Source: Mucidula mucida (taxonomy: Eukaryota > Basidiomycota > Agaricomycetes > Agaricales > Physalacriaceae). Taken from it: DNA of 39,386 nt. Every line of letters starts with the position of its first letter. The first letter of the stretch is position 1. The notes beneath the pieces were generated by a model. The model was not told the origin of the DNA. It saw only the letters and a program-made list of their open reading frames with translations, and ran no database searches. Positions 8,813 to 19,766 of the stretch are shown one piece after another. The position numbers and the translations under genes are program-made. The DNA is taken from positions 1 through 39,386 of the forward strand of contig JADNYV010000317.1 in assembly GCA_015501055.1 (NCBI GenBank). The letters run 5' to 3'.

Positions 8813-11800
8813 ATGGATCCGTCCTCTGCAGAGAGAGACGTTGCTCCCGTCTACGAGCACGACCGCTCCTCCACCCGCACTGCCTTTGACTCTATCGATG
8901 CGGAGGCCCAGGAGGAAGTCGTACAACTTGCACGCACAGTCACCAACGCGTCCCTCGCACATCAGGGCCTCTCCGAGGGCGACAACCCTTTTGAGGGCAG
9001 CACAGATCCTCGCCTTGATCCCAACTCGGGCAAGTTTGACTACCACTTGTGGATCCGCCATCTCCTTAGTCTCGGAAAACGCGATCTCGACCGACCCCGG
9101 CGCACCGCCGGTATCGCCTACCGCGGCTTGAACGTCTTTGGTTATGGGAAAGCGACCGACCATCAAAAGACGGTTGGCGGCGTCCTGCTCGATATTCCTG
9201 GCATGTTTGGCAGCTTGGTCGGGAATCATGGTCGTCGCATCGACATCTTGCGTGATTTTGAAGGCCTCGTCAAGGCGGGTGAGATGTTGGTTGTCCTTGG
9301 GCGTCCTGGAAGGTGCGTGTTTAACTTCGCTCGACATGAATTTACAACTCAACCTTTTCCAGTGGTTGTACTACTCTGCTCAAGTCCATCGCCGGTGAGA
9401 CACACGGGTTTTACGTCGAGCAAGACGCACATATCAACTATCAAGGTATGTTTTCTGTATCATCGACAATACAGCGTCTTATCAATGATCTAGGCATTCC
9501 TCTCGAGACTATGCACAAGGATTTCCGCGGCGAAGTTATCTACAACGCCGAAACCGATGTACACTTTCCCAACCTCACTGTTGGCCAGACTCTTACGTTT
9601 GCCGCCCGTGCCCGTACTCCTCGTACCCGTCTTCCTGGCGTTACCCGCGACATGTTCGCCGACCATATGCGCGATGTCGTCATGGCCGTCTTTGGATTGA
9701 GCCACACGGTCAACACCAAGGTCGGCAACGACTTTGTGCGTGGTGTATCTGGCGGCGAGAGGAAGCGTGTAAGTATCGCCGAGGCAGCGCTGAGCGGGAG
9801 CCCCCTGCAGTGCTGGGACAACTCGACGCGTGGTCTGGACAGCGCGACTGCCCTCGAGTTCGTCAAGACAATCCGTATGTCCACAAACTACATGAGCTCC
9901 GCTGCTGTGGTAGCCATCTACCAGGCGTCCCAAGACATTTACGATGTGAGTTCATTGCAATCTCTCGTTCATGTTTTCTAATGCTTCTCTAGATTTTCGA
10001 CAAGGCTGTCCTGCTCTACGAAGGGCGCCAGATCTACTTTGGACCTGTCAACGAGGCTAAAAAGTTCTTCGTGGATATGGGGTTCGACTGTCCGCCGCGC
10101 CAGACTACGGCCGACTTCCTCACGTCGCTCACCAGTCCCGCCGAGCGTCAGATTCGTCCGGGCTTTGAAGCCAAGGTTCCTCGTACGCCGGACGAATTTG
10201 CCAAGGCTTGGAAGGAGAGCGAGGATCGCAAGCGCTTGTTGCAGCAGATTGACGAGTTTGACCGCGAGTTCCCTGTCGGGGGTGATGAGCTAGCCAAGTT
10301 CCGTGCATCGAGGAAGGAAGATCAGGCAAAGGGCATGTAAGTGTCACTTTTTTGCTTACCATTCGCTTGGTCCTTAATTCCGTTTAGGCGTTCCAAGTCT
10401 CCTTACACCATCTCGACGCCGATGCAAGTTCGCCTTTGTTTGACGCGCGGTTTCCAGCGATTAAGAGGCGACATGACCCTCTTCTTCACCGCTCTCTTCG
10501 GCAATTTCGTTATGGCGCTTATCATTTCCAGCGTCTTCTACAACCTCCCGGCAGATACCAGCAGTTTCTACAGCCGCAGTGCACTCCTGTTCTTCGCCAT
10601 CCTCATGAACGGCTTTAGCAGTATCCTCGAGGTCAGTGAAATGTTCTACTTCGGATATATTCCATCTAACCCTTATGCAGATTCTTTCGTTGTACGAGCA
10701 GCGGCCCATCGTCGAGAAGCACACACGCATGGCGTTCTACCACCCCTTCTCGGAAGCCATAGCGTCCATGATCACCGACATGCCATACAAGATACTCAAC
10801 GCCATCATGTTCAATCTCATCCTCTACTTCATGGCCAACCTCCGACGCGAAGTGGATCACTTCTTCATCTTCCTCCTCTTCTCGTTCCTCACTACCCTCG
10901 CCATGTCTATGATCTTCCGTACTATCGGGGCGCTCTCTCGCACGATCTCACAGGCGATGGCGCCAGCAGCACTTATCATCCTCGCGCTCGTCATCTACAC
11001 GGGCTTCACCATTCCCGTCGATGGCATGCATCCTTGGTTCCGCTGGATTAACTATCTCGATCCGATTGGATATGCCTTCGAAAGCTTGATGGTTAATGAA
11101 TTCGATGGGCTGGAATTCGCGTGTTCGGTGTTTATACCCTCTGGGCCGACATACGACGGCAGGCCATTGGCGAATCGGGTGTGCTCGACGGCCGGTGCGG
11201 AAGTTGGGTCATCGGTCGTATCTGGAACTCGTTACTTGAATCTGACCTACAAGTACTATCGGTCGCACTTGTGGCGGTATGCAGCCGTCTTTTGACTGTT
11301 CCTAATTTGCTGACTCTGGGTTACTAGGAATTTGGGCATTATCATTGCATTCATCATATTCTTCTGCGGTTGTTATATGACCGCCACGGAGCTGATTACT
11401 TCGGCCAAGTCCAAGGGCGAGGTGTTAGTCTTCCGGCGCGGCCATCTTCCCAAGACCTCGGCCAAGGGCGACGACGAAGAGGCACGGGGCGATGCACATG
11501 CGGCGTTGGCGGCGGACGGCGGTGACGCGGGAAGCATCAAGCTGCAGAAGCAAATCGACCCGCTTGCATTCGACAGCCTGATGGTTGCTGGGCTGGAGTG
11601 TTCGGTGTTGGCCTCTAGTGTTCTCTGTCCAAATAAATGTATTCTTTTGCTACTACACGGCGGGAACGGCTACGATTTTGTACAAGAGTGTAAGCGAGAG
11701 ACAAGTCGACTGATTGCACAGGCACGTCTCGCCAAAGGGCACTTTTTAGCTGGCAGGTGGTACTGTCAAGGTGCCCTGCTAAGGTCTTTGGGCTTCTCGG

Positions 11801-11874
11801 CCCAGATTCAAACCGCGAGCGCTCCGTTACCCAGGGCTGGGGCTGGCGAGTACAGCGTCGAGTCTCGCCGCTAG
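8813..11874 (+). CDS. Copy 1: truncated PDR (ABCG) transporter, NBD1-TMD1 half with a novel C-terminal tail
   Basis: The exons are 8813-9312, 9363-9445, 9494-9945, 9993-10336, 10388-10631, 10681-11276 and 11328-11874, with the same splice sites as the intact copy 3. Spliced they give 921 codons in one open frame. NBD1 has Walker [14 protein letters not shown] (Cys in place of the usual Lys, typical of fungal PDR NBD1), signature [10 protein letters not shown] and the Walker-B/D-loop region [14 protein letters not shown]1 follows, with hydrophobic segments in the exons from 10388 onward. Homology ends at 11554 in the linker (...KLQKQ), and about 106 codons of unrelated sequence follow before the stop. 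Full PDR proteins are about 1400-1500 aa with two halves, so NBD2 and TMD2 are missing. It might be expressed as a half-transporter, or be a non-functional by-product of amplification. Confidence 0.85.
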
Positions 11875-14800
11875 AACACACAAAAAAAACAGAGTCTCGG
11901 GTGCTGATTGCGCTACTCCAAGGAGGGCGGGCAGGAAACCAGACAAACACCAACTGCGCGCAAGGTCGGTTTTGGGTAGGGTCAACCCCTTTAAGCCACA
12001 CGGGCCCCAAGTTTCCCATACCTGGCTCGCGCAGTCCCCGTATTGGGCAGCCACAGCTGTGGTGTTTGCCCCAGCACACACGGACGAGTGGAAGGTTTAG
12101 CGAATGATTTTCGTGCGAGTCACTGCCACGTACCGTGCTGCCTACGCATTCGTAGCACTTAAGCTTGCGAACCGAGGCAGAACCACTAGAGAGTCGCGTC
12201 TACTGGTGCTGGAAGACAGAGTTGAATGAATCAACTTCATCGAGGGGAACACGGTCGAGAATACAGGTCGAGCATAACGGCAGCATAACGGCGAGAAGGA
12301 CGTGGGTGATGGAGTTCAGCCAGAATTTGTCGACCTTTATAGGCATTACCAGTCAAGGTTTGATTTAGTGGGCGGGCATCTGGGCCCGAATTTACTGATA
12401 CAGTGACTCATGCGCGCTCCGACGCATCAGAACTGCATAATGTGGCGAACACGTCTTTGCAACGAATCCTCACTCCCGTGGTATAGTTGTACGGGGATTG
12501 ACATTGGGATTCGGTAGATACACATAGCATAAATCTAGCATGTTCCCAGAGTACAGTAGCGCAAGAATAAGAACAAGCATATTGCCGTCCATCCCGTAAA
12601 CTGCAGGGAGGCTTGGTAACTGATGCAACGAGTATTGCAGTCTGACGGCACGTACCTTAGTAGCTCAGCCTATTCTGACTTGTCTCTATATCCATGCGTG
12701 GTTTCTCCTACACTTGTACTGACACCAAGTTTGAGTCTTTCAAGTGAGCCATCCCATTGAGTGCGCCACGAAAGATTTAGACGGCTGCCTGAAAAAATTG
12801 TTAGTCAAGGCAACGATCAGGCCCCAGACAATCTTACACACGGAAAATTTCATCCGGCGGGGACCTGGATTCGATCTCTGCACGAACTTGCCTCAACATC
12901 GTTTCAGCCAGAAAGCCGGAATTTCTATGGCATGCTCGTCGTTTCCTTCACCACGCTCATGCGCTGAATCACTACTGTCGATATTCGCCCCAAGTCCGAC
13001 ATGAGAACGCTGTTGTACGGTCTCTGGTAGTCGGTGAGCACAGCAAACTCCAGTGTTCCATGCGCATGACAATTTTGCGTTCCATATAGACGTCGACAAG
13101 AATGCTGGGCAGGAAACGTTCTATTGCGCCTCCGGGGCGAAGTACTCGCTCAATTTGTCCAGATCTGCGGTTAGAATTTGCTGATGATCTGAGAGTGTCG
13201 ACAAGGTATGTTCCGTTATCCGAGTCATACCAGATACATACATCTGAAAGGTTTCACAGAAGGAGTCGTGTTCAATTCGTCAAGAACCAAGGTTGAATTC
13301 AGAGAGGGCATTATCGGAAAGCATATCAAGACGAGATTCCGTCCAAGGTGCGTGGCTGCGTGATGCAATTTGAGAAGGACTAAAGAAGGACCGACCGACA
13401 GACACCCATAGCGTTGAAAGAAGCCGAATTTATGAGGGGACGGTACACGAACAATCCACATGACGGGCGGAGACAGAAGATGTTAATTGCATTGGACCAA
13501 ACACGGCAACTTGATGGTTAGTCGTTTACCATCACCTCCTTCCAGCATGAAATTTACTTTCTGCAGACACGACGGGTCTTCTCCTTCAGCGCCGTGTGTA
13601 ACAGTAAATCTGTCTTCGACGCAAAGATCAAGCTCGTGGAATATCAAGCTGCGTTGTTGGCCTCGCCGGCCGGGCTTCAATGTTGGGAGAAAGTGAGTTT
13701 CTCGACCATGATTTCTCGCTCTTTCATGCTGATTCTGTGGTAGTCTCTCCGCCAATTTTCCTTCACATCGCAAGTGTTTCTCATGCGGCGGTGTTGATGT
13801 TTGCGCTGATTGGAGAATCCAGGCTGATTCCCACCGCCTCCACAGGCATGTTCAATTCAAGGAGATTCATTTCGTTGCCATGGAAATCGTGCTGTGGATC
13901 TACGACAGCTACCGCGTCTTTGCCAGACCGCGTTCGGTGCAAGACATGTGTATCTTGCTGATTCAAAATGTTTGACATCTAACACATTCATCTTTGTTTC
14001 GCATAGAAATGCGGTATGTTTATCCCCTTCATTTCCTGCCATCCCTGAAATCGTAGCTTTGTGTTAGGCGCCACCAAGCGAGGCGGCTTCGCCACCTCCG
14101 CCATAGGACTCCCCAAGTCACGAATGAGCAATGTCTTGGAACTACGATGTTCTGTGCATCTCAGGCGTTGACTGGCCTCGCCGGCCCGCCTTTTTTTTCT
14201 AAAAAAAGGTGCAAATTTTCGCTTTGAATTTCGCGTTCAATCTGACCTAGGTTCGGCTTTAACAGGCCATGTTACGATCAAAATGAGAGCAAAGTCCTAC
14301 CGTCGCACCACTTCTCGCCCTTAATTCTGATCTGGATCTTGCTTGGTTCGGGTTTCTGAACGCATTGGGACGTTTGGGCGGTAAAGTTCTCCGCGTACGT
14401 TACCATGTTCTTTCTGAATTGCCGCGCTCATCTAATATTCCAGCATCAGGGCATCGTCTTCGAGACAGTACTCGGTGGCGCTCGCCCTGCAGGCTTTCCC
14501 TAACTTGACCTCTTAACTTGAATTAACGCCACACTTCAACTTTGGTTTGTCCCAACCTGGAGGATAATGCGGCATCTACATATTCAGGTCTGACCATATC
14601 ATCGCCCAGACAATGCTGTGCTCTCACCAGACCGCAGGTTCCAGCATCGGACGCGGACCTACGCTCGGTGTCACCTCCTTCGGTTCATCGTATACGCCGA
14701 TGTCGACCTAGATCTGACGGCGTTCGGTCTGATGGCCAATTTGGGCCATGTTAGTGGCGACTTCAACTTTGTTCGTGATTGGTGGGTATCGCTTCCTGCG

Positions 14801-17519
14801 CTAACGACGAAATCCAGTGCCTGAATTTCGGCTGCACTCGAGGGGAGGCGCACTGTTATCGCGGCTGCGCTCTCCGGTATACCCTTCAATACTGGTGTAA
14901 TCGCTTGATGGCGTCGACAGGACGCCACACTTGGACCCCGTCTTCGTTCACCCTTGGACGTTGTCGATACTGGACTTCTTCGTCATTGCTGTACTCTCTC
15001 GCCCATTATCCTTTCCGTCAGTTGCCAGTGACGTCTCTATCGTTCCACTTTCTCACCACGCTCAGAATCCAACGCGCACCCTACGACTATCAGCCCCGGC
15101 CTGCGGATAACTTGCCGCTGATGGCGATCTGGATCTCACGGAGCTCGGGTTTATGGACACTTTCGGACATCTTGGTGACGAGTACACGGAGGTATGTTGG
15201 CTTGCCTTTGGTGGTGTTTCCTCACTAATTCCATGCGACAGCTTCTGATAGTCGGTCATTCGCAATGAGCAGCTGGCGTTACCGCCGCTGCGCTCGCGCT
15301 GCGAGCTTCTCACTGCGATGACAACAACGTACTCCGGAGCGTAACGCCACATTTGGACCTTGTCTTTGGGTGACTTGGACACGGGCGCTGGTGGGCTCAC
15401 TGACTGTACGGCATGAAAATAAGCGTACTGGCCTTCAAGTTCTCGACCACGGTCTCTGTTTAATTCCGCCATCTGACGGTTAGTGCCTGTGTTTGTCTTT
15501 CCCTAATTTACGGAGCTAACTGTTTGTAGGTCGTATCAATGGTGAAAGCTTCCCTGTCTTATTCTGTCTTTGGTTGTCTGTTCTGATTTACTGACCACGG
15601 AACTGAGGCCTCGTTCTTGACGCCTTGGCAGTATCTCGCTGCTCATGGACATGGTTCATTACAGCGCGCAGGTACGTACTTTCCGCTTCTTGTCAATGTT
15701 TCAATGGAATTAACTTGATTGTAGTTCCTGGTTTCGAAGGGGCTTCCGGCATTCCGTGGGGTGAATCTGAGGCCATCGCGGGCATGGTTGAAGCAGGTAG
15801 TATACATTCTAGGAATCGTAGAATACATAGACAAGACCGTTTGTGTTGTAACTTACCTTGAAATGATATTTGACTCTACATTTTTGCTGCAATATGTGAC
15901 TGACGTCATTTACCGTCGCCTTGAAGTGTTGTTGAAGCACTAAACAAATCTGTATCTGACAAATACGATGTCGTAGAAGCGTCATAAGACGTCCTAGACG
16001 CTATCTAGAGTACTGTATGAGATGCAACTATAACCTGGGAAACACCCAAAGTTGGACAAAAACGAGAAGAAAAGGTATACTACATGCAGACACTTACGCA
16101 GAAGTAGGAATGTCCGAAACATCCAATGAAAACTTCTCGCTACGACACCGCAAGATGGCCCTAAAAATTAGCGGAAGTGATGGACTACACCCTGGTGATG
16201 ATGTCCGTCAGGTCGCCAAGTCCATTAGACGTATTCCACGCAGAGGGTTCATTCCGCACGCTCAGCGGGTACGTCGAATCGTGACATCCGTCTAGACGTC
16301 TAATCTTCTCGGAGGTAGCAGCAATTTATCGTGATGAAGTGTCAACATGCGGGTAGGGTAGGTCCGAGTGATCGGTGCAGCTTGAACTCGAACCACAACT
16401 TTGCCGATTTCGAAACGGTTACACTGGCGCACCCTCTTGCCTTCCCACTCTCCTGTCGCTCTGGGCAGCCTTAATTTATCTGGAGACGACTCTAAGCGTT
16501 ACGTACAGCAATATCCGATGCTCTGCGGACCTGAAAACGCGTTCTGAAGCTGGGGGTTTCGCGTCAGAGCCTCAACGCGCTGGTTAGGACCCTGCACATC
16601 GATAGCACGAGGACTTATGACGTGTCCGGGGCATCGACAATCTTATCTGGTCTGCTACGGATCCGGGGCAATGACGCAGAGGTCGTGCTCGTCCTCCATC
16701 CCTCTTAGACTTGTCGCCAAAGGGCGCGTCCCGCTCATTTCACTCAAACTGACTGTCATTAGAGCTTAATATAAGCTGTATTCACTGTGTTCGACGGTTA
16801 CTCCGAATGATTCAATCGCTACCTGAGCGGCCGATTCACGCAGTGTCAACAGTTTACAGAAAGAGTTCGTACCTTTTCCGTGTTCCAACGGGCTTCTTTT
16901 CTTGCTGACTGATGTTGAATATTAGTCTAACGTACACGGAGACTGTATCCATTCCCAAAGGAGTGTAATTCGGCAACGCGTAGCGTTGCAGTGAAAATAC
17001 CATTCAGTAGGTTTTCTTTTATCTCCGGGCCTAGATGCCCCCTGGTGACACACATCAACTGTGTAGGGGACCCTGCACGTAACTCCAGCGGTTTGACCGG
17101 TGGAAGCTTTGGTCGAGGACGGGAAACTCGCCACAGTGCGTTCTGCAAGTGGAGGTAAGTTTCATTCGGTTTAGGTTTACTACTTTGCTTACCGTCTGAC
17201 TCATAGATGATATGAGCTTCAATAACGAGTTTCTTTACGCTTCTCCAGCACTATCGTTATCAGGGCAGAGAATAGCCAATAAACGAGATTGCGTGGCGGC
17301 GCAATATTGCCTTTACTATTCTCGTCCCACCCGACGGTCGGGCATGCCCGAAACCGAATTGATTGATGTACGTATCCTTCGGAGTTCAGAATGCTGGCAG
17401 ATGGAATAAAAGGCGACGCGAATGTCCCAATATTCATCATCACTTTTCCCTTCTTCCCTCTCTCGTCGCATCTCAGCTCATTGTCCACTGTTATACCCAG
17501 TCCTTCTCCTCCCTTGTGA
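11555..17519. other. Spacer of unit 2, first part: same content as 550-6560
   Basis: This stretch repeats 550-6560 almost base for base. It contains the poly(A)-like AATAAA at 11632-11637, the minus-strand frames at 13483-13773 and 13781-13978, the three-fold module region at about 14189-15860 and the TATA-like plus CT-rich leader at about 17404-17519. Differences are mainly one-base indels and the loss of 46 bp relative to 890-937. I see no additional gene. Confidence 0.6.
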
Positions 17520-18040
17520 ATGTGTCTTGCCATCGTCCTCGCCGCCGTTGTTGTCGCCAACGCCTTACCGACGCGCTTAAAACGTGACGAGGACGTTGAT
17601 GTGACTGGTATGTTTTTTTTACTCTTACATCATCGTCGCTTTGACCATTGACTACCGCCTTTCCTCAGCGCCTCCTTCGTCGTCCTCCACTACTACGGTA
17701 TGCCTTGTTCATTAGCATCAGTCTTGACCAGCTTGCTGACGACTCTTGCAGAATTTCTTGTCCACTGTCTACCACGACGAGCATGGTTTTTTTTCGCGCC
17801 GAGGCTTCCCATACTCCTGGTACGTTTTCGTTCTTGCTCGCCCAGCCATACTCTGATGACCGCCTTTTGCCAGACGTCGATCCATCCTTTTCAGACGAGG
17901 ACGCTGCCCCCCTTTGACACTGCACCCTTCTTCAGTATAGGCCCCCGCCATGGACTCCCACTTGGGACGACGTCGTCTGACGAGCTTGTCCGCCAGTTGC
18001 CACGGTTTCCAGGGACCAGCGTTTACCTCACTCAGTGGTA
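17520..18040 (+). CDS. Candidate small secreted protein, N-terminal exons (unit 2 copy)
   Basis: This is the second copy of the gene start at 6561. The signal peptide, Lys-Arg site, Pro/Ser/Thr exon and three short introns are the same. The T run in intron 1 is one base longer, and the C runs near 17910 and 17945 are one base shorter each, so downstream frames differ from unit 1. With those shorter C runs a longer open stretch appears at about 17917-18041. That suggests the true frame depends on the correct C-run lengths. The function is unknown. Confidence 0.42.
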
Positions 18041-19766
18041 AATATTCCCAGCGCAATCGTTCCTTAAGCTCTCACTGACGCTTCAGATAGACCCGGGATG
18101 ATACACGCCCTGCCGACTTGTTGTCTTTGAAACGCGTCCTTGTCCCATTTGGCTTTGCGCTGGTGCTGTTCTGGACAACTTGAATCGGCACAACACCGCA
18201 CTCGATTTCGCCAATACCAGAAGACCGCCTCTGTGTCAGACCAACGTGGCAGACGACTGGTAGTAACGACCCTTTGGACTGACGCGGTAAGTTGACTTTA
18301 TTCTTTGAGCGTTCTAAACTAAACCAACGAGATAGGTCAGGCGACTGCACCCCGACTCGATGATGGCCACCTCTTTCTTTGGTATGTCTGCGACGTGAAT
18401 TCTCTTGTAGTTACTGACAGTTGGAACCTCAAGTGACACCAATCCCTCACCGCACGCGCCTTGTATGGTTGTGGATGACCCGACGCCATTTCGCCATCCT
18501 AGTAGAGCGCGATATTGGACCCCGACGAAGAGGACGGCCCTTTGGTTTGACGGATGACGACCTCACAAGCGGCTCGCTGTCACGTTCGTCGCGCCAAGGT
18601 GAGATTTTAAATTTGGACCCTCTCGTCAATAGGCTGACATCGGAGGTGTAAGTGTATGGACGGACGAAGACCGCTATGAGGTATGGAATCTGCGGTGTAC
18701 ACGTCTCTATTATCTCTCTGCCAGACGTTTGCGGTTCGTGGGTACGAGGTCGGGATGATCCTCGACGTGGAGACAAGCGCTGAGAGCAAGAGCAGGAGAT
18801 TATCGTCATGGACATTCTCTCTGGGAGCGAGCACTGTTGCGCTCTGCTCGCACCACGGTGAGTATTTATATCTCCAGCCCGCTTTATAATTTAGACTTGA
18901 ATTTTGGTGACAGTTGACGTTGACTGGACGCCGTCTCGACGGTTCTTTATGATGGTGTTGCTAACTCCTCGGTAAATCCTCTACAATCGCTGTTAACCTG
19001 GTTGTACTAACTGTATCATGACGCTAGAGTCGAACATGGGATATGCTTAGCTATTTGTTTAGGCTACGCCCGACGTATAACTACTGGTGTCTTAACCCTG
19101 TAGCTCCTGCCCCACTGTGTAGTTTGTAGCCTACGTAGTATATTAGTTGCATTACCAGGTAGTTGTACTGTTTCGGTCGGGTATCTCTCAGTAGGTGGTC
19201 CAGCCGTTTCTCGCATGTCATTTGTACTGACCAGTCTTCGTAGTTACAGAGTTTGATTGTCCAAAAGGTTGAGTGTGAGCCGAGCGACTGAGCCACCGTC
19301 ATGAAGTATTGCCTCAACGCACTCGCTTTCGTTCTCTTCCAGCGTAACGATAGAGCCAGGAGCATATCGATCGATAGTAGTCGCGACGACGATAGTAACA
19401 GCCGTGGTATAGGTCGCAGCTGTTGGTCATGAAGGAGTCGAGACTCGTCTATCTGAAAGTAGAAGGAGGTTCCCACTCTATTGATTTGCTCATGATGACT
19501 GCTATCAGTCTTGCCATCCTCATCTACGCTCCTGGACACGACGTACAACCGTCGCGGACGGCGCCCGAAACTACGCTTTTGCGAGACTTGGACGGTGCCG
19601 TACGGAGGATCTGACCCGGGATTTATCAGCGGAAAAAAAGCTCCGGTGACGTCGACGGAAAAAGGACCCAGCCATGGGACAGTCAACCGGACAAGTCGTC
19701 CTTGATATATTATGGCGTTCGACCGGTCTGTACTGTATCACATTCCCCCCCCTCCCTTAATTCATC
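18040..19766. other. Spacer of unit 2, second part: exon-like chain, minus-strand frame and promoter of copy 2
   Basis: This stretch repeats 7080-8812. The minus-strand open frame is at 19081-19686 (201 codons, with a changed C-terminus because of a one-base difference in GCCCCACTG near 19111). TATATTA at 19706-19712 and an eight-C run precede the ATG at 19767. I see nothing beyond what is described for unit 1. Confidence 0.5.

Larger units (their letters stand above)
550..11554 (+). repeat. Tandem repeat unit 1 (spacer plus half-transporter copy 1), about 11.0 kb
   Basis: The unit is delimited by the shared breakpoint in the transporter linker (after 549, 11554 and 22506). Base 550 corresponds to 11555 and 22507. 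The offset to unit 2 drifts only between 11005 and 10952 along the whole unit, because of small indels. Unit 1 has 46 extra bases near 890-937: a direct repeat (869-891 and 916-936, core GAACACACAAAAAAA) flanking 24 bases, of which the next unit keeps a single repeat. Repeats in the same orientation joined end to end show a tandem array, not dispersed copies. Confidence 0.95.

Noticed and set aside
12015..18902. The 6.9 kb absent from unit 3 as a transposon inserted in the other units
   Set aside because: The ends share no terminal inverted repeat, there is no target duplication beyond a T run, and no transposase is visible. The divergence boundary at the same place fits a recombination joint better.
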